From positions 1 through 51,693 of the forward strand of contig JAHJPG010000014.1 of assembly GCA_018819925.1 (NCBI GenBank): a DNA stretch of 51,693 bases, written 5' to 3'. This document shows positions 1-7,337 of the stretch, piece after piece. The position numbers were made by a program, and so were the translations under genes. The stretch's first letter is position 1; every line of letters starts with the position of its first letter. The DNA is from Pseudomonadota bacterium (lineage in GTDB: Bacteria; Desulfobacterota; Desulfarculia; Desulfarculales; Desulfarculaceae). A model generated the notes under the pieces. It worked only from the letters and a program-made list of their open reading frames with translations, made no database searches and was not told the origin of the DNA.

Positions 1-2
1 AC

Positions 3-557
3 AAGGGCGGGGTGGTGGATTTCGCCAAGTCCCTGGCCGATATGGGGGTGACCATCATCTCCACCGGGGGCACCATGAAGGCCATCAAAGACGGCGGCGT
101 GCCGGTGACCGGGGTCAGCGAGATCACCGGATTTCCCGAGATGCTCGACGGCCGGGTCAAGACCCTGCATCCCCGGGTCCACGGCGGCATCCTGGCCCGC
201 CGGGACGACCCCGCCCACCGGGCCCAGTTGGCCGAGCACCACATCGCGCCCATCGACCTGGTGTGCGTGAACCTCTACGCCTTCGAGGCCACGGTGGCCA
301 AGCCCGGCTGCACCTTTGAAGACGCCATCGAGAACATCGACATCGGCGGGCCCTGCCTGATCCGGGCCTCGGCCAAGAACTGCGCCGACGTCACCGTGGT
401 CACCGACCCGGCGGACTACTCTCTGGTAATCGCGGAGATGCAGACCAGCGGCGGCAACACCAGCCTGGCCACCCGGCGCAAGCTGGCGGCCAAGGCCTTC
501 CGCCTGACCAACCGCTACGACGGGGCCATCGCCGACTACCTGGAGAAGCAGGTCTAG
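3..557 (+). CDS. purH: IMP cyclohydrolase (PurH N-terminal domain only), 5' truncated by window edge
   Basis: Catalyses ring closure of FAICAR to IMP, the last step of de novo purine synthesis. The visible 184 residues are the MGS-like fold typical of the PurH N-terminus: TIISTGGT near the start, then [26 protein letters not shown], and the core [16 protein letters not shown]. The frame is open from the first bases, so about 10-15 N-terminal residues lie outside the window. The protein stops right after DYLEKQV, where bifunctional PurH proteins continue for some 300 residues into the AICAR transformylase. This is therefore a stand-alone cyclohydrolase; a separate transformylase gene must exist elsewhere. 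It lies 95 bp upstream of the PurD-PurE fusion in the same direction, probably one operon. Confidence 0.93.
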   Translation, partial: KGGVVDFAKSLADMGVTIISTGGTMKAIKDGGVPVTGVSEITGFPEMLDGRVKTLHPRVHGGILARRDDPAHRAQLAEHHIAPIDLVCVNLYAFEATVAKPGCTFEDAIENIDIGGPCLIRASAKNCADVTVVTDPADYSLVIAEMQTSGGNTSLATRRKLAAKAFRLTNRYDGAIADYLEKQV

Positions 558-652
558 GCAACGGCCTTTGGTTCGGTTTTGCACAACTAAATAGCCTGGG
601 GCCATCAGGCTCCGGGGTGGGGCCGGGCGGCCATAAGGAGGATAGAGGCGAG

Positions 653-2428
653 ATGAAGGTACTGGTCATCGGCAGCGGAGGGCGGGAGCACGCCCTGGTG
701 TGGAAGCTGGCCCAGAGCCCCTCGGTGGAGGAGCTCTACTGCGCTCCGGGCAACCCGGGCATGGCCGGCGAGGCGGTGTGCGTGGACATTAGCTCCGACG
801 ACATCGCCGGGCTCAAGGCCTTCGCCCTGGACAAGGGCATAGACCTGACCGTGGTGGGTCCCGAGGCCCCCCTGGTGGCCGGCATCGCCAACGAGTTCGA
901 GGCCGCCGGCCTCACCGTTGCCGGGCCCAGCGCCCATGCCGCCCAACTGGAGGGCTCCAAGGCCTTCGCCAAGGACGCCATGACCCGCTTCGGGGTGCCC
1001 ACCGCCGGCTACCAGGTCTTCACCGACCCCGCCAAGGCCAAGGCCTACGTGCGCCAGGCCCACCGGCCCCTGGTGGTCAAGGCCGACGGCCTGGCCGCTG
1101 GCAAGGGGGTCATCCTGTGCTGGGACGCCGCCGAGGCCGAGGCGGCGGTGGCCCTGGTCATGGAGCAGCGGGCCTTCGGGGCGGCCGGGGACACCCTGGT
1201 GGTGGAGGAGATGCTCACCGGCGAGGAGGCCAGCTTCCTGGTCTTCACCGACGGCGAGACTATCGTCACCATGCCTTCCTCCCAGGACCACAAGGCGGCG
1301 GGCGAGGGCGACACCGGACCCAACACCGGCGGCATGGGGGCCTACTCCCCGGCCCCGGTGGTCACCCCGGCCATAACCGAGAAGGCCATGGATCAGGTGA
1401 TTAGGCCCATGATCCAGGGCATGGCCAAAGAGGGCCATCCCTTCAAGGGCATTCTCTACGCCGGGCTGATGATTACGCCGGACGGCGAGATGGGGGTTTT
1501 GGAGTTCAACGTGCGCTTCGGCGACCCCGAGGCCCAGCCCCTGTTGGTCCGCCTGGAAAGCGACCTTGCCGACATTTTGCTAAAGCTGGCCCAGGGCAAG
1601 CTGGACCAGGCCGAGGTCCGGTGGTCCGAACAGCCCAGCGTGTGCGTGGTGCTGGCCTCGGGGGGCTACCCCGGCAAGTACGAGACCGGCAAGGCCATAC
1701 GGGGCCTGGAGAACGCGGCCCTGTGCCAGGATGTGACCGTGTTCCACGCCGGCACCAAGTTGGTGGACGGCGAACTGGTCACCGCCGGTGGGCGGGTGCT
1801 GGGAGTCACCGCCCTGGGACGCAACGTGGCCGAGGCCATCGAGCGGGCCTATGAGGCCTGCGACCTCATCTCCTGGGAGGGCAAGTACCTGCGCCGGGAC
1901 ATCGGCCACCGGGCACTGGCCCGGACCTCCTCGGGCGGGCCCCTGGTGGGGGTGGTCATGGGCTCGGCCAGCGACAAGGAGGTCATGGCCGAGACCGGCA
2001 AGGCCCTGCGCGCCCTGGAGGTGCCCTATGAGATGCGGGTGATGAGCGCCCACCGCACCCCGGCCGAGGCGGCGGCCTACGCCCGCGGCGCGGTCGAGCG
2101 GGGGCTGAAGGTGCTGGTGGCCGGGGCGGGATGGGCCGCCCACCTGGCCGGGGCCTTGGCCGCCCAGAGCGACCTGCCGGTGATCGCGGTGCCCATCGAC
2201 TCCAGCCCCCTGAACGGCCTGGACGCCTTGCTGGCCTCGGTGCAGATGCCTGCCGGGGTGCCGGTGGCCACGGTGGCCATAGGCAAGGGCGGGGCCTACA
2301 ACGCCGGGGTGCTGGCCGCCCAGATTTTGGCCCTGAGCGATGTGGATCTGGCCGGGCGTCTGGCCCTCAGGCGGGTGGAGATGGCCGAAAAGGTGAGGAG
2401 GGCCGACCAGGAGCTGACCCAGGGATAG
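653..2428 (+). CDS. purD: Phosphoribosylamine-glycine ligase fused to N5-CAIR mutase (PurD-PurE)
   Basis: A 591-residue fusion. Residues 1-425 are PurD, which joins glycine to phosphoribosylamine with ATP: GSGGREHAL at the N-terminus, VVGPEAPLVAG, the ATP-grasp segment VKADGLAAGKGV, and NVRFGDPEAQP with metal-binding residues. Residues from about 428 on are PurE, with MGSASD, MSAHRTP, an AAHLAG loop and the QMPAGVPVATVAIG stretch ending in NAGVLAAQIL. PurE converts N5-CAIR to CAIR, a later step of the same pathway. The ATG at 653 was chosen over an upstream in-frame codon because AAGGAGGA lies about 10 bases before it and the protein then begins MKVLVIGSGG as in the family. The downstream hairpin at 2523 probably ends the operon. 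The fusion is seen directly; efficiency gain from it is inference. Confidence 0.95.
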   Translation: MKVLVIGSGGREHALVWKLAQSPSVEELYCAPGNPGMAGEAVCVDISSDDIAGLKAFALDKGIDLTVVGPEAPLVAGIANEFEAAGLTVAGPSAHAAQLEGSKAFAKDAMTRFGVPTAGYQVFTDPAKAKAYVRQAHRPLVVKADGLAAGKGVILCWDAAEAEAAVALVMEQRAFGAAGDTLVVEEMLTGEEASFLVFTDGETIVTMPSSQDHKAAGEGDTGPNTGGMGAYSPAPVVTPAITEKAMDQVIRPMIQGMAKEGHPFKGILYAGLMITPDGEMGVLEFNVRFGDPEAQPLLVRLESDLADILLKLAQGKLDQAEVRWSEQPSVCVVLASGGYPGKYETGKAIRGLENAALCQDVTVFHAGTKLVDGELVTAGGRVLGVTALGRNVAEAIERAYEACDLISWEGKYLRRDIGHRALARTSSGGPLVGVVMGSASDKEVMAETGKALRALEVPYEMRVMSAHRTPAEAAAYARGAVERGLKVLVAGAGWAAHLAGALAAQSDLPVIAVPIDSSPLNGLDALLASVQMPAGVPVATVAIGKGGAYNAGVLAAQILALSDVDLAGRLALRRVEMAEKVRRADQELTQG

Positions 2429-2522
2429 CTGGCGGGCGGGCGGCACAGCCATCTGCCCGTGGGCCGCTTTGGCGGTGTCGCCTGGCTGTGCCGGGCAAGA
2501 AAAAACTTGATTGGAACGCGAC

Positions 2523-2557
2523 ACGGCCAGCCCCCAAGGGGGTTGGCCGTTTCAATT
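2523..2557 (+). terminator. Rho-independent terminator after purDE
   Basis: A 13-bp stem (one G-T pair) with arms 2523-2535 and 2538-2550 and a very short loop is followed by TTCAATTT. It sits 95 bp after the purDE stop and 16 bp before the end of the convergent membrane-protein gene. Confidence 0.75.
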
Positions 2558-2572
2558 TAGGCCGGGTGGCTT

Positions 2573-2854
2573 CTAGGCCCTGGCCACGAGTAACCAGACG
2601 ATCATGACCACCAGCACGTGGGTGATGGTGGGAAACACTCCCCACACGTGCCACAGGTGCTGGTCCTTTTCATCGCCCTGGCGGGCGTGGCTGGTGGGGG
2701 AAAAGGCGAAGAAGATGGGAGCGAAGATGCCGGCCATGAGGCTGATGCAAAAGCCCCGGCTGAAATAGTCGCCCTTGCGCCTGGCCATCAGGCCCCCCAA
2801 CAAACAGCAGACCAACAAATACACGCCCCCGGCATAAGCAACCGTGTGGTTCAT
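2573..2854 (-). CDS. Small integral membrane protein, unknown function
   Basis: A 93-residue hydrophobic protein with three likely membrane segments: residues about 5-22 (YAGGVYLLVCCLLGGLM), about 32-50 (GFCISLMAGIFAPIFFAF) and about 70-92 (VFPTITHVLVVMIVWLLVA). A charged ARRKGDY loop follows the first. The ATG is preceded on the minus strand by GGGAGGGG at good spacing, which supports this reading over the overlapping plus-strand frame, whose product is charged and low-complexity. I do not recognise the family. It stands alone, convergent with purDE and divergent from the RRM gene. Confidence 0.7.
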   Translation of the reverse strand: MNHTVAYAGGVYLLVCCLLGGLMARRKGDYFSRGFCISLMAGIFAPIFFAFSPTSHARQGDEKDQHLWHVWGVFPTITHVLVVMIVWLLVARA

Positions 2855-2997
2855 GAGCCCCTCCCAGGCCGGCCGCCCGCAGCGTTCCGGCTAAAGTAAG
2901 ACCTGATCACCATAAAGGAATTGTAACAAATCCCCGGGGTGAGGATAAAGCCCAGTTTTCGGGGGGGAAATATTTTGCCCATGATAAGAGTGGTTTG

Positions 2998-3033
2998 TTG
3001 ACAATGCCTCGGGGCTAAACGAGAATTTATAAT
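2998..3033 (+). promoter_or_regulatory. Possible promoter of the RRM gene
   Basis: A perfect TTGACA (2998-3003) and a perfect TATAAT (3028-3033) precede the RRM gene by about 90 bp in an AT-rich pocket. The spacer is 24 bp, too long for an ordinary sigma-70 promoter, so at most one of the two boxes may be used, for example with GAGAAT at 3021 as -10. The roughly 90-nt leader left for the gene would suit cold-shock style control, but that is inference. Confidence 0.35.
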
Positions 3034-3124
3034 ATAGACGGTCGGGGCCCAGGTCCGGGCCAGCGATGCCGCCGAGGGCTAGTTCGGCGGCGCAGAGAGT
3101 ACCATGTTAAGGAGTTGCAGAGAC

Positions 3125-3382
3125 ATGGCCAAGAAGATTTTTGTCGGTAACCTTCCCTTTAGCCTTACGTCCGAAGAGCTTGGCGAAACCTTTGCCGCCT
3201 ACGGCGAGGTGCTTTCGGCCAACGTGGTTACCGACCGCGCCACCGGCAGGTCGCGGGGCTTTGGGTTCGTGGAGATGGAATCCGCCGGAGCCGACGCGGC
3301 CATTAGGGCCCTGAACGGCAAGGAGTTGCAGGGACGCGCCTTGCGGGTGGACGAGGCCAAGGAACGCCGGCCCAGGAATTAA
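3125..3382 (+). CDS. RRM-domain RNA-binding protein
   Basis: An 85-residue single RNA-recognition-motif protein like those of cyanobacteria and many anaerobic proteobacteria. RNP2 is IFVGNL at residues 5-10 and RNP1 is RGFGFVEM at 44-51, so the aromatic RNA-stacking residues F6, F46 and F48 are present. The C-terminus ends in basic residues (KERRPRN) without a glycine-rich tail. The ATG at 3125 is preferred to the one at 3104 because AAGGAG at 3109-3114 lies between them, correctly spaced for 3125. The family is thought to act in RNA chaperoning or cold response; no specific target can be seen here. A terminator follows directly. Confidence 0.92.
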   Translation: MAKKIFVGNLPFSLTSEELGETFAAYGEVLSANVVTDRATGRSRGFGFVEMESAGADAAIRALNGKELQGRALRVDEAKERRPRN

Positions 3383-3421
3383 GATGGTGTTTCGCCCTGG
3401 ACGGCGCCAGGACGAGCCAGC

Positions 3422-3456
3422 AAGGCCCTCCGCTGCGGCGGCGGGGGGCCTTTTTG
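3422..3456 (+). terminator. Rho-independent terminator after RRM gene
   Basis: The left arm AAGGCCCTCCGC pairs imperfectly with the right arm ending GGGGGGCCTT, followed by a T run. It is 40 bp after the RRM stop codon. Confidence 0.7.
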
Positions 3457-3523
3457 CCTTCAGCCGGCCGCCCGAGGGCTTTACATGGGGCGTGGCAGGA
3501 AATTTTCTAACGGGAGCAAGGTG

Positions 3524-3979
3524 ATGTGGAGCGAGTTTAAAAAATTCGCCATGCGCGGCAACGTGGTGGACATGGCAGTGGGCATCATCATCGGCGCGGC
3601 ATTCGGCAGCATCGTCAAGTCCCTGGTGGCCGACGTCATCATGCCCCCCATAGGCTTGATTCTGGGCAACGTGGACTTCTCCAGCCTTTTCGTGGTGCTC
3701 AAAGAGGGCGCCACCGCCGGCCCCTATCTTTCCCTGGAAGCGGCCACCAAGGCCGGGGCGGTGGTCATCGCCTACGGGGCCTTCATCAACACGGTGATCA
3801 GCTTCTTGATCGTGGCCTGGTGCGTGTTCCTCTTGGTGCGGGGCATGAACCGCCTGCAGGGCAAGGACAAGGAGGCCCCGCCCGCCGCGCCCACCAGCAA
3901 GGAGTGCCCCTATTGCCTGTCCCAGGTGCCCCTGAAGGCAACCAAGTGCGCCTTTTGCACCTCGGATTTGCCGGACTGA
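3524..3979 (+). CDS. mscL: Large-conductance mechanosensitive channel MscL with C-terminal zinc ribbon
   Basis: A 151-residue inner-membrane channel that opens under membrane tension to release solutes on hypo-osmotic shock. It has the N-terminal amphipathic segment ([19 protein letters not shown]), TM1 with [23 protein letters not shown], a periplasmic loop, and TM2 at about residues 84-107 ([19 protein letters not shown]). Beyond the usual 136-140 residues it carries [18 protein letters not shown], two CxxC pairs typical of a zinc ribbon, instead of the plain basic helix. The ATG at 3524 was chosen because it gives the family N-terminus and has GGGAGCAAGG just upstream; an in-frame ATG at 3485 would add 13 unmatched residues. 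Confidence 0.93.
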   Translation: MWSEFKKFAMRGNVVDMAVGIIIGAAFGSIVKSLVADVIMPPIGLILGNVDFSSLFVVLKEGATAGPYLSLEAATKAGAVVIAYGAFINTVISFLIVAWCVFLLVRGMNRLQGKDKEAPPAAPTSKECPYCLSQVPLKATKCAFCTSDLPD

Positions 3980-4042
3980 GGGGAAGCCGGGGTCTGGCCG
4001 TGCTAGGCTAGGCCCAGGCCCCAATCCCTGAGGAGGCAGCCT

Positions 4043-4651
4043 ATGCCGGTTTTGGTCCTGGACCTGGACCCCCAACGCCCCAACCCGGCCTTTATGGCCC
4101 GGGCCGCCCTGGAGCTTCTGCAGGGCGGCCTGGTCATCTACCCCACCGAAACCCTCTACGGCATCGCGGCGGACTACGCCAACCCGCTGGCCCTGGAGCG
4201 CCTGGCGGCACTCAAGGGCCGGGAGTTGGACAAGCCTTTTGGCCTGATTTTGACCCGGGCCCAGGAGGCCCGGGACCTGGCCCAAGATATAACCTCCGCC
4301 GCCTGGGAACTAATGGCCCGCCACTGGCCTGGGCCCCTGACCGTGGTGCTGGCCGCACGGCCGGGGCTGCACTCCACCCTGGTGAGCCAGGGCGGGGTGG
4401 CCATGCGCTGCTCGCCCCATCCGGTGGCCGCGGGCCTGGCCTTGGCCCTGGGCCGGGCCATCACCGCCACCAGCGCCAACCTGGCCGGCCAGCCGGCCCC
4501 CGACCGGGCGCGGGACCTGGACCCGGCCCTGCTGGACGGCTGCCAGGTGCTCCTGGACGCCGGCCCCACCCCCGGCGGTCCGGCCAGCACGGTGGTGGAC
4601 GCCCGGGTGGACCCGCCGCTGGTGCTGCGGGCGGGGGCTGTGGAGATTTAA
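4043..4651 (+). CDS. tsaC: Threonylcarbamoyl-AMP synthase family protein (Sua5/YciO/YrdC)
   Basis: A 202-residue YrdC-fold protein. Family members make threonylcarbamoyl-AMP from threonine, bicarbonate and ATP for the t6A modification of ANN-decoding tRNAs. Visible motifs are GGLVIYPTETLYGIAADY, LAALKGRELDKPFGLIL with the KGR..KP basic cluster that binds nucleotide, HWPGPLTVVL, AMRCSPHPVA and TATSANLAGQPAP. GAGGAGGC stands 8 bases before the ATG. Length fits the short TsaC/YciO forms rather than the longer Sua5. A YciO-type paralogue of unknown role cannot be excluded without comparing all genome copies. Confidence 0.88.
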   Translation: MPVLVLDLDPQRPNPAFMARAALELLQGGLVIYPTETLYGIAADYANPLALERLAALKGRELDKPFGLILTRAQEARDLAQDITSAAWELMARHWPGPLTVVLAARPGLHSTLVSQGGVAMRCSPHPVAAGLALALGRAITATSANLAGQPAPDRARDLDPALLDGCQVLLDAGPTPGGPASTVVDARVDPPLVLRAGAVEI

Positions 4652-4812
4652 TGATCAATTTTCACCTTGGCGCATGCCCGGCAGCGGGTCCGGGGAAATC
4701 CATCAAAACAATCGGCAGTAAACATTAAATTAAATAAACTGGTTGTCTGGCGCACTAGCGCCGTGCATCGGCCCCAAGGTGCCCCCCCCCCGCCAGCGGC
4801 GGCTTTTTAAGA

Positions 4813-4847
4813 CCGCCAGGGCTTGCCCTGGGGCGGCGTTTGTGTTT
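4813..4847 (+). terminator. Hairpin with T-rich tail upstream of the lipoprotein gene
   Basis: CCGCCAGGG pairs with CCCTGG-GGCGG around a CTTG loop (4813-4836), followed by CGTTTGTGTTT. It lies in the 286-bp space between tsaC and the small lipoprotein gene. The CCGCC arm could instead pair with GGCGG near 4797, so two exclusive folds are possible. The rest of this space (4652-4812) holds an AT-rich stretch near 4715-4740 and no gene that I can see. Confidence 0.5.
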
Positions 4848-4937
4848 GATTAGGAGCCGTGTCCCGCGAACCGCCGGCCCCGGCCCCAGCCGTTCGCGCA
4901 ACTGGAGCCCTCAAGCAGACCCAACGGAGAGAACAAA

Positions 4938-5096
4938 ATGAAGCGTTTGGTGATTGCCGCTCTGCTCTTGTGCCTGTCCAGCTTTGCCTTGACCGGCTGT
5001 TACACCACCGGCAAAGTCGCCGGCGACACGGTGCAAGGCGTGGAATCCGGAGCCAAGGACCTTAAAAAGGGCTACGAGGACGGCAAGAAAAATTAA
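4938..5096 (+). CDS. Tiny lipoprotein, entericidin-like
   Basis: A 52-residue reading frame, too short for ordinary ORF cut-offs. It begins MKRLVIAALLLCLSSFALTG followed by C21, a classic lipoprotein signal with lipobox LTGC. The mature part is only about 32 residues: small, glycine- and lysine-rich, with VAGDTVQGVESGAKDL resembling entericidin-type outer-membrane lipoproteins. ACGGAGAG precedes the ATG with suitable spacing. A 12-bp perfect hairpin follows 20 bases after the stop. Entericidins are linked to programmed lysis and envelope stress in enterobacteria; that role is not shown here. The lipoprotein call is firm, the family call is tentative. Confidence 0.78.
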   Translation: MKRLVIAALLLCLSSFALTGCYTTGKVAGDTVQGVESGAKDLKKGYEDGKKN

Positions 5097-5115
5097 GGCA
5101 GGCCAACGGCGGTCC

Positions 5116-5146
5116 GGGCCTCGGCGGCTCCGGGCCGCCGAGGCCC
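5116..5146 (+). terminator. Strong hairpin after lipoprotein gene
   Basis: A perfect 12-bp GC-rich stem (5116-5127 with 5135-5146, 7-nt loop) begins 20 bases after the lipoprotein stop. There is no T run, so it may end transcription only weakly or protect the 3' end of the mRNA. Confidence 0.5.
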
Positions 5147-5358
5147 GCCGCCACCCGGCATGTCCGCACAACTAGACCGCCCGCCGGGCCGCCAAGAGCC
5201 ATGCGGCAGTTTGCCGTGGCCCAACCTGTCTCGTTGCCAGCCCCCTGTATTCATCGATAATTTTGTCGCGCATTCCTCGCCGTGGCCGGCGTGGGTGCGC
5301 GCGGTGTCGTGGCCCACCCAGGACAGTTGCCGGGCCATGGTCAAGGGGCTATGCGCGT

Positions 5359-5388
5359 TTGACTGGCCCACAAAAAATCCGCTACCAT
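5359..5388 (+). promoter_or_regulatory. Candidate promoter for the 5452 secreted protein
   Basis: TTGACT (5359-5364), an 18-bp spacer and TACCAT (5383-5388) lie about 65 bp before the start codon at 5452. The match is 5/6 and 4/6. The rest of the 355-bp gap after the lipoprotein gene shows no gene. Confidence 0.4.
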
Positions 5389-5451
5389 AGTTAGTATCTA
5401 GGAGTTATTATTACTGCTGTTTTTCCATTATTAATTGCACGGGAGGCCTCA

Positions 5452-5820
5452 ATGAAACGCGTTTGGATTGTCTCACTGGCCTTGGCCCTTTGTCTGTCCC
5501 TGGCGCCGGTTGGGGCCATGGCCGCCAATCAGTTGCCGAGTTGCGGGGACCTGGAGCAGATGGCCGTCACTCTGGATCAAGCCGCCGAGGCCCTGGCCAA
5601 GATAGGCAGTATCGAGCGGGGCAGCGAACTGGACAAGACCCTGGGCCAGTTGATCAACGCCCTGGCCGACATCGCCAACATCGAGCGAAACCAGGATCTG
5701 GCCGACGCGGTGAACCTCATGGGCGACTCCTGGAAAAAGGACGACTGGGAGCCCATGAAAGAAGGCCTGGACGAGGTGATAATAGCCCTGGGCGAGTTGA
5801 TAAAGCGGGACTGCAACTGA
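5452..5820 (+). CDS. Small secreted helical protein, unknown function
   Basis: A 122-residue protein with a clear Sec signal peptide (MKRVWIVSLALALCLSLAP, cleavage likely after AMA at about residue 24). The mature part is acidic and almost wholly helical by composition, with heptad-like repeats such as LDQAAEALAKIGSIERGSELD and LINALADIANIERNQDLAD, the IxxIER element occurring twice. It has two cysteines, C31 near the start and C121 next to the end, that could form a disulfide in the periplasm. GGGAGG lies 5 bases before the ATG. A strong hairpin follows directly. I do not recognise the family. Confidence 0.8.
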   Translation: MKRVWIVSLALALCLSLAPVGAMAANQLPSCGDLEQMAVTLDQAAEALAKIGSIERGSELDKTLGQLINALADIANIERNQDLADAVNLMGDSWKKDDWEPMKEGLDEVIIALGELIKRDCN

Positions 5821-5824
5821 GGAG

Positions 5825-5854
5825 GCGGGCGGGGCGCGCCGCCGCCCCGCCCGC
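5825..5854 (+). terminator. Strong GC hairpin after secreted protein gene
   Basis: A perfect 12-bp stem, 5825-5836 with 5843-5854, 6-nt loop, begins 4 bases after the stop. No T run follows. A second weaker stem (GCCGGAC with GTCCGGC, about 5868-5900) with internal T residues follows. No gene is seen from here to 6043. Confidence 0.5.
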
Positions 5855-6043
5855 TTCCCCATGCCGGGGCCGGACAACCTCGGGTGGTTTTCGTCCGGCC
5901 TCGGCGAAGTAACGCCTCTTGCCGCCACCACGCCGGCCAAGGCATAAAAACACCCCGCATCATCCTGGCCTTGGCCCCGGGGCAATGTTATGGTGATGCC
6001 AATGCGGGAAAAAACTTAGGCCACCCTTCAGCAGGAGCGAAGC

Positions 6044-6865
6044 ATGGGCATCGTCGTCGATCATGAGAAATGCCAAAAGGACGGGCTTTGCGCCCTGGAC
6101 TGCCCCATAGGGATCATCACTATGGATGGGCCGGAGGGCTTCCCCGCCCCGGCGGCCGATTTCGATGAGTTGTGCATCAACTGCGGCCACTGCGTGGCCG
6201 TGTGCCCCCACGAGGCCATGACCCAGGGCGGCATAACCCCCCGCCAGTGCCTGCCTCTGGATGCCGCCGCCGGCCTGAACCCCGAGCAACTGGCCCAGCT
6301 GCTCAAGGGACGCCGCTCCATCCGCCGCTACAAGGACCAACCCCTGGAGCAGAGCACCATACAGCGGCTGCTGGACATGGCCCGCTACGCCCCCAGCGGC
6401 CACAACGTCCAGCCTGTGAAGTGGCTGGTCATCTCCGGGCGGGACAAGCTTTTGCCCCTGGCGGGCATCGTGGTCGACTGGATGCACTACATGATCGCCA
6501 AGCATCCCGAGGTGGCCGTACCCATGCACCTGGATCTGGCGGTGGCCACCTGGGACGCCGGCGAGGACCGCATCCTGCGCGGCGCTCCCCACGTGGTGGT
6601 GGCCTATGGGGAAAAGGACAACCGCATGGTGCCGGTGCCCTGCGCCCTGGCCCTGGGCTATCTGGAGCTGGCCGCCTATTCCCTGGGTCTGGGGGCCTGC
6701 TGGGCCGGATACTTCAACTTCGCGGCCACGGTGTTCCCCCCCATGATCCAGGCCCTGGACCTGCCCCAGGGCATGGCCCCCCATGGCGCGCTGATGCTGG
6801 GGGTGCCCAAATATCGCCACCAGCGCATACCCCCCCGCAAGCCCCTAGAGGTTGTCTGGCGCTAA
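6044..6865 (+). CDS. Ferredoxin-nitroreductase fusion
   Basis: A 273-residue protein with an N-terminal ferredoxin-like domain and a C-terminal FMN-dependent nitroreductase domain. The first cluster motif is irregular (CQKDGLCALDCP); the second is regular (CINCGHCVAVCP). The nitroreductase part starts near residue 85 with RRSIRRYKDQPL, the FMN-phosphate arginines, then MARYAPSGHNVQP, and later LGLGACWAGYF and LMLGVPKY. Such fusions are common in anaerobes, where iron-sulfur clusters are thought to feed electrons to FMN; physiological substrates are mostly unknown. The spaced CAGGAG upstream supports the ATG at 6044. The archease gene follows after 40 bp on the same strand. Confidence 0.9.
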   Translation: MGIVVDHEKCQKDGLCALDCPIGIITMDGPEGFPAPAADFDELCINCGHCVAVCPHEAMTQGGITPRQCLPLDAAAGLNPEQLAQLLKGRRSIRRYKDQPLEQSTIQRLLDMARYAPSGHNVQPVKWLVISGRDKLLPLAGIVVDWMHYMIAKHPEVAVPMHLDLAVATWDAGEDRILRGAPHVVVAYGEKDNRMVPVPCALALGYLELAAYSLGLGACWAGYFNFAATVFPPMIQALDLPQGMAPHGALMLGVPKYRHQRIPPRKPLEVVWR

Positions 6866-6905
6866 CCGGCCGGAAGTTAGAACCTTTACCGCCACGGAGA
6901 CCAAA

Positions 6906-7325
6906 GTGACCAGCGGGTCTGGAACCCTGGAGCACACCGCCGACCTGGGGCTGTGGGTGGAGGCCGACAGCCTGGAGGAGCTATTCGCCAGCGCTCCGGT
7001 GGTCCTGGCCGAGCTGATGGTCGGCGGCCCCCGTGACGGCCAGCTGGCCTGGCTGCCCCTGGAGCTGCAAGGGGTGGATCACGTCGAGCTTTTGGTGCAA
7101 CTGCTCTCCGAGGTGGTCTATCTGTGGGACGCCGAGGGGCTCATTACCGTGGCGGTCAAGGTGGTGGAATTGACTCCGGGCCAACTCACCGCCCGCCTGG
7201 GGGTCATCCCCGCCGACCGTGAGCGGCACCAGCTAAATGAACCTGTTAAAGCGGTGACTTACCACCAAGCCAGCGTGGAGCCCATTGGCAGCCGCTGGCG
7301 GGCCGAGGTGTTTTTGGACGTTTAG
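6906..7325 (+). CDS. Archease, activator of RtcB RNA ligase
   Basis: A 139-residue archease. The family motif LEHTADLGLWVEADSLEELF is at the N-terminus, with acidic metal-binding residues expected from this segment and from the C-terminal end (VFLDV). Other family features are VELLVQLLSEVVYLWD and an internal VKAVTYHQ segment. The chosen start is GTG at 6906, with GGAG about 9 bases upstream. An upstream in-frame TTG at 6852 overlaps the nitroreductase end and would add 18 unmatched residues. It is 12 bp from rtcB and surely co-transcribed. Archease speeds guanylylation of RtcB and allows multiple turnover. Confidence 0.92.
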   Translation: MTSGSGTLEHTADLGLWVEADSLEELFASAPVVLAELMVGGPRDGQLAWLPLELQGVDHVELLVQLLSEVVYLWDAEGLITVAVKVVELTPGQLTARLGVIPADRERHQLNEPVKAVTYHQASVEPIGSRWRAEVFLDV

Positions 7326-7337
7326 CGGGCGCGACCC

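Noticed and set aside
3107-4285. A 392-codon minus-strand frame over RRM, mscL and tsaC
   Set aside because: Covers three real genes on the opposite strand; composition is not protein-like.
4660-4860. Possible riboswitch before the small lipoprotein gene
   Set aside because: The region folds into alternative stems but I could not match it to the conserved core of any class I know (including c-di-GMP types).
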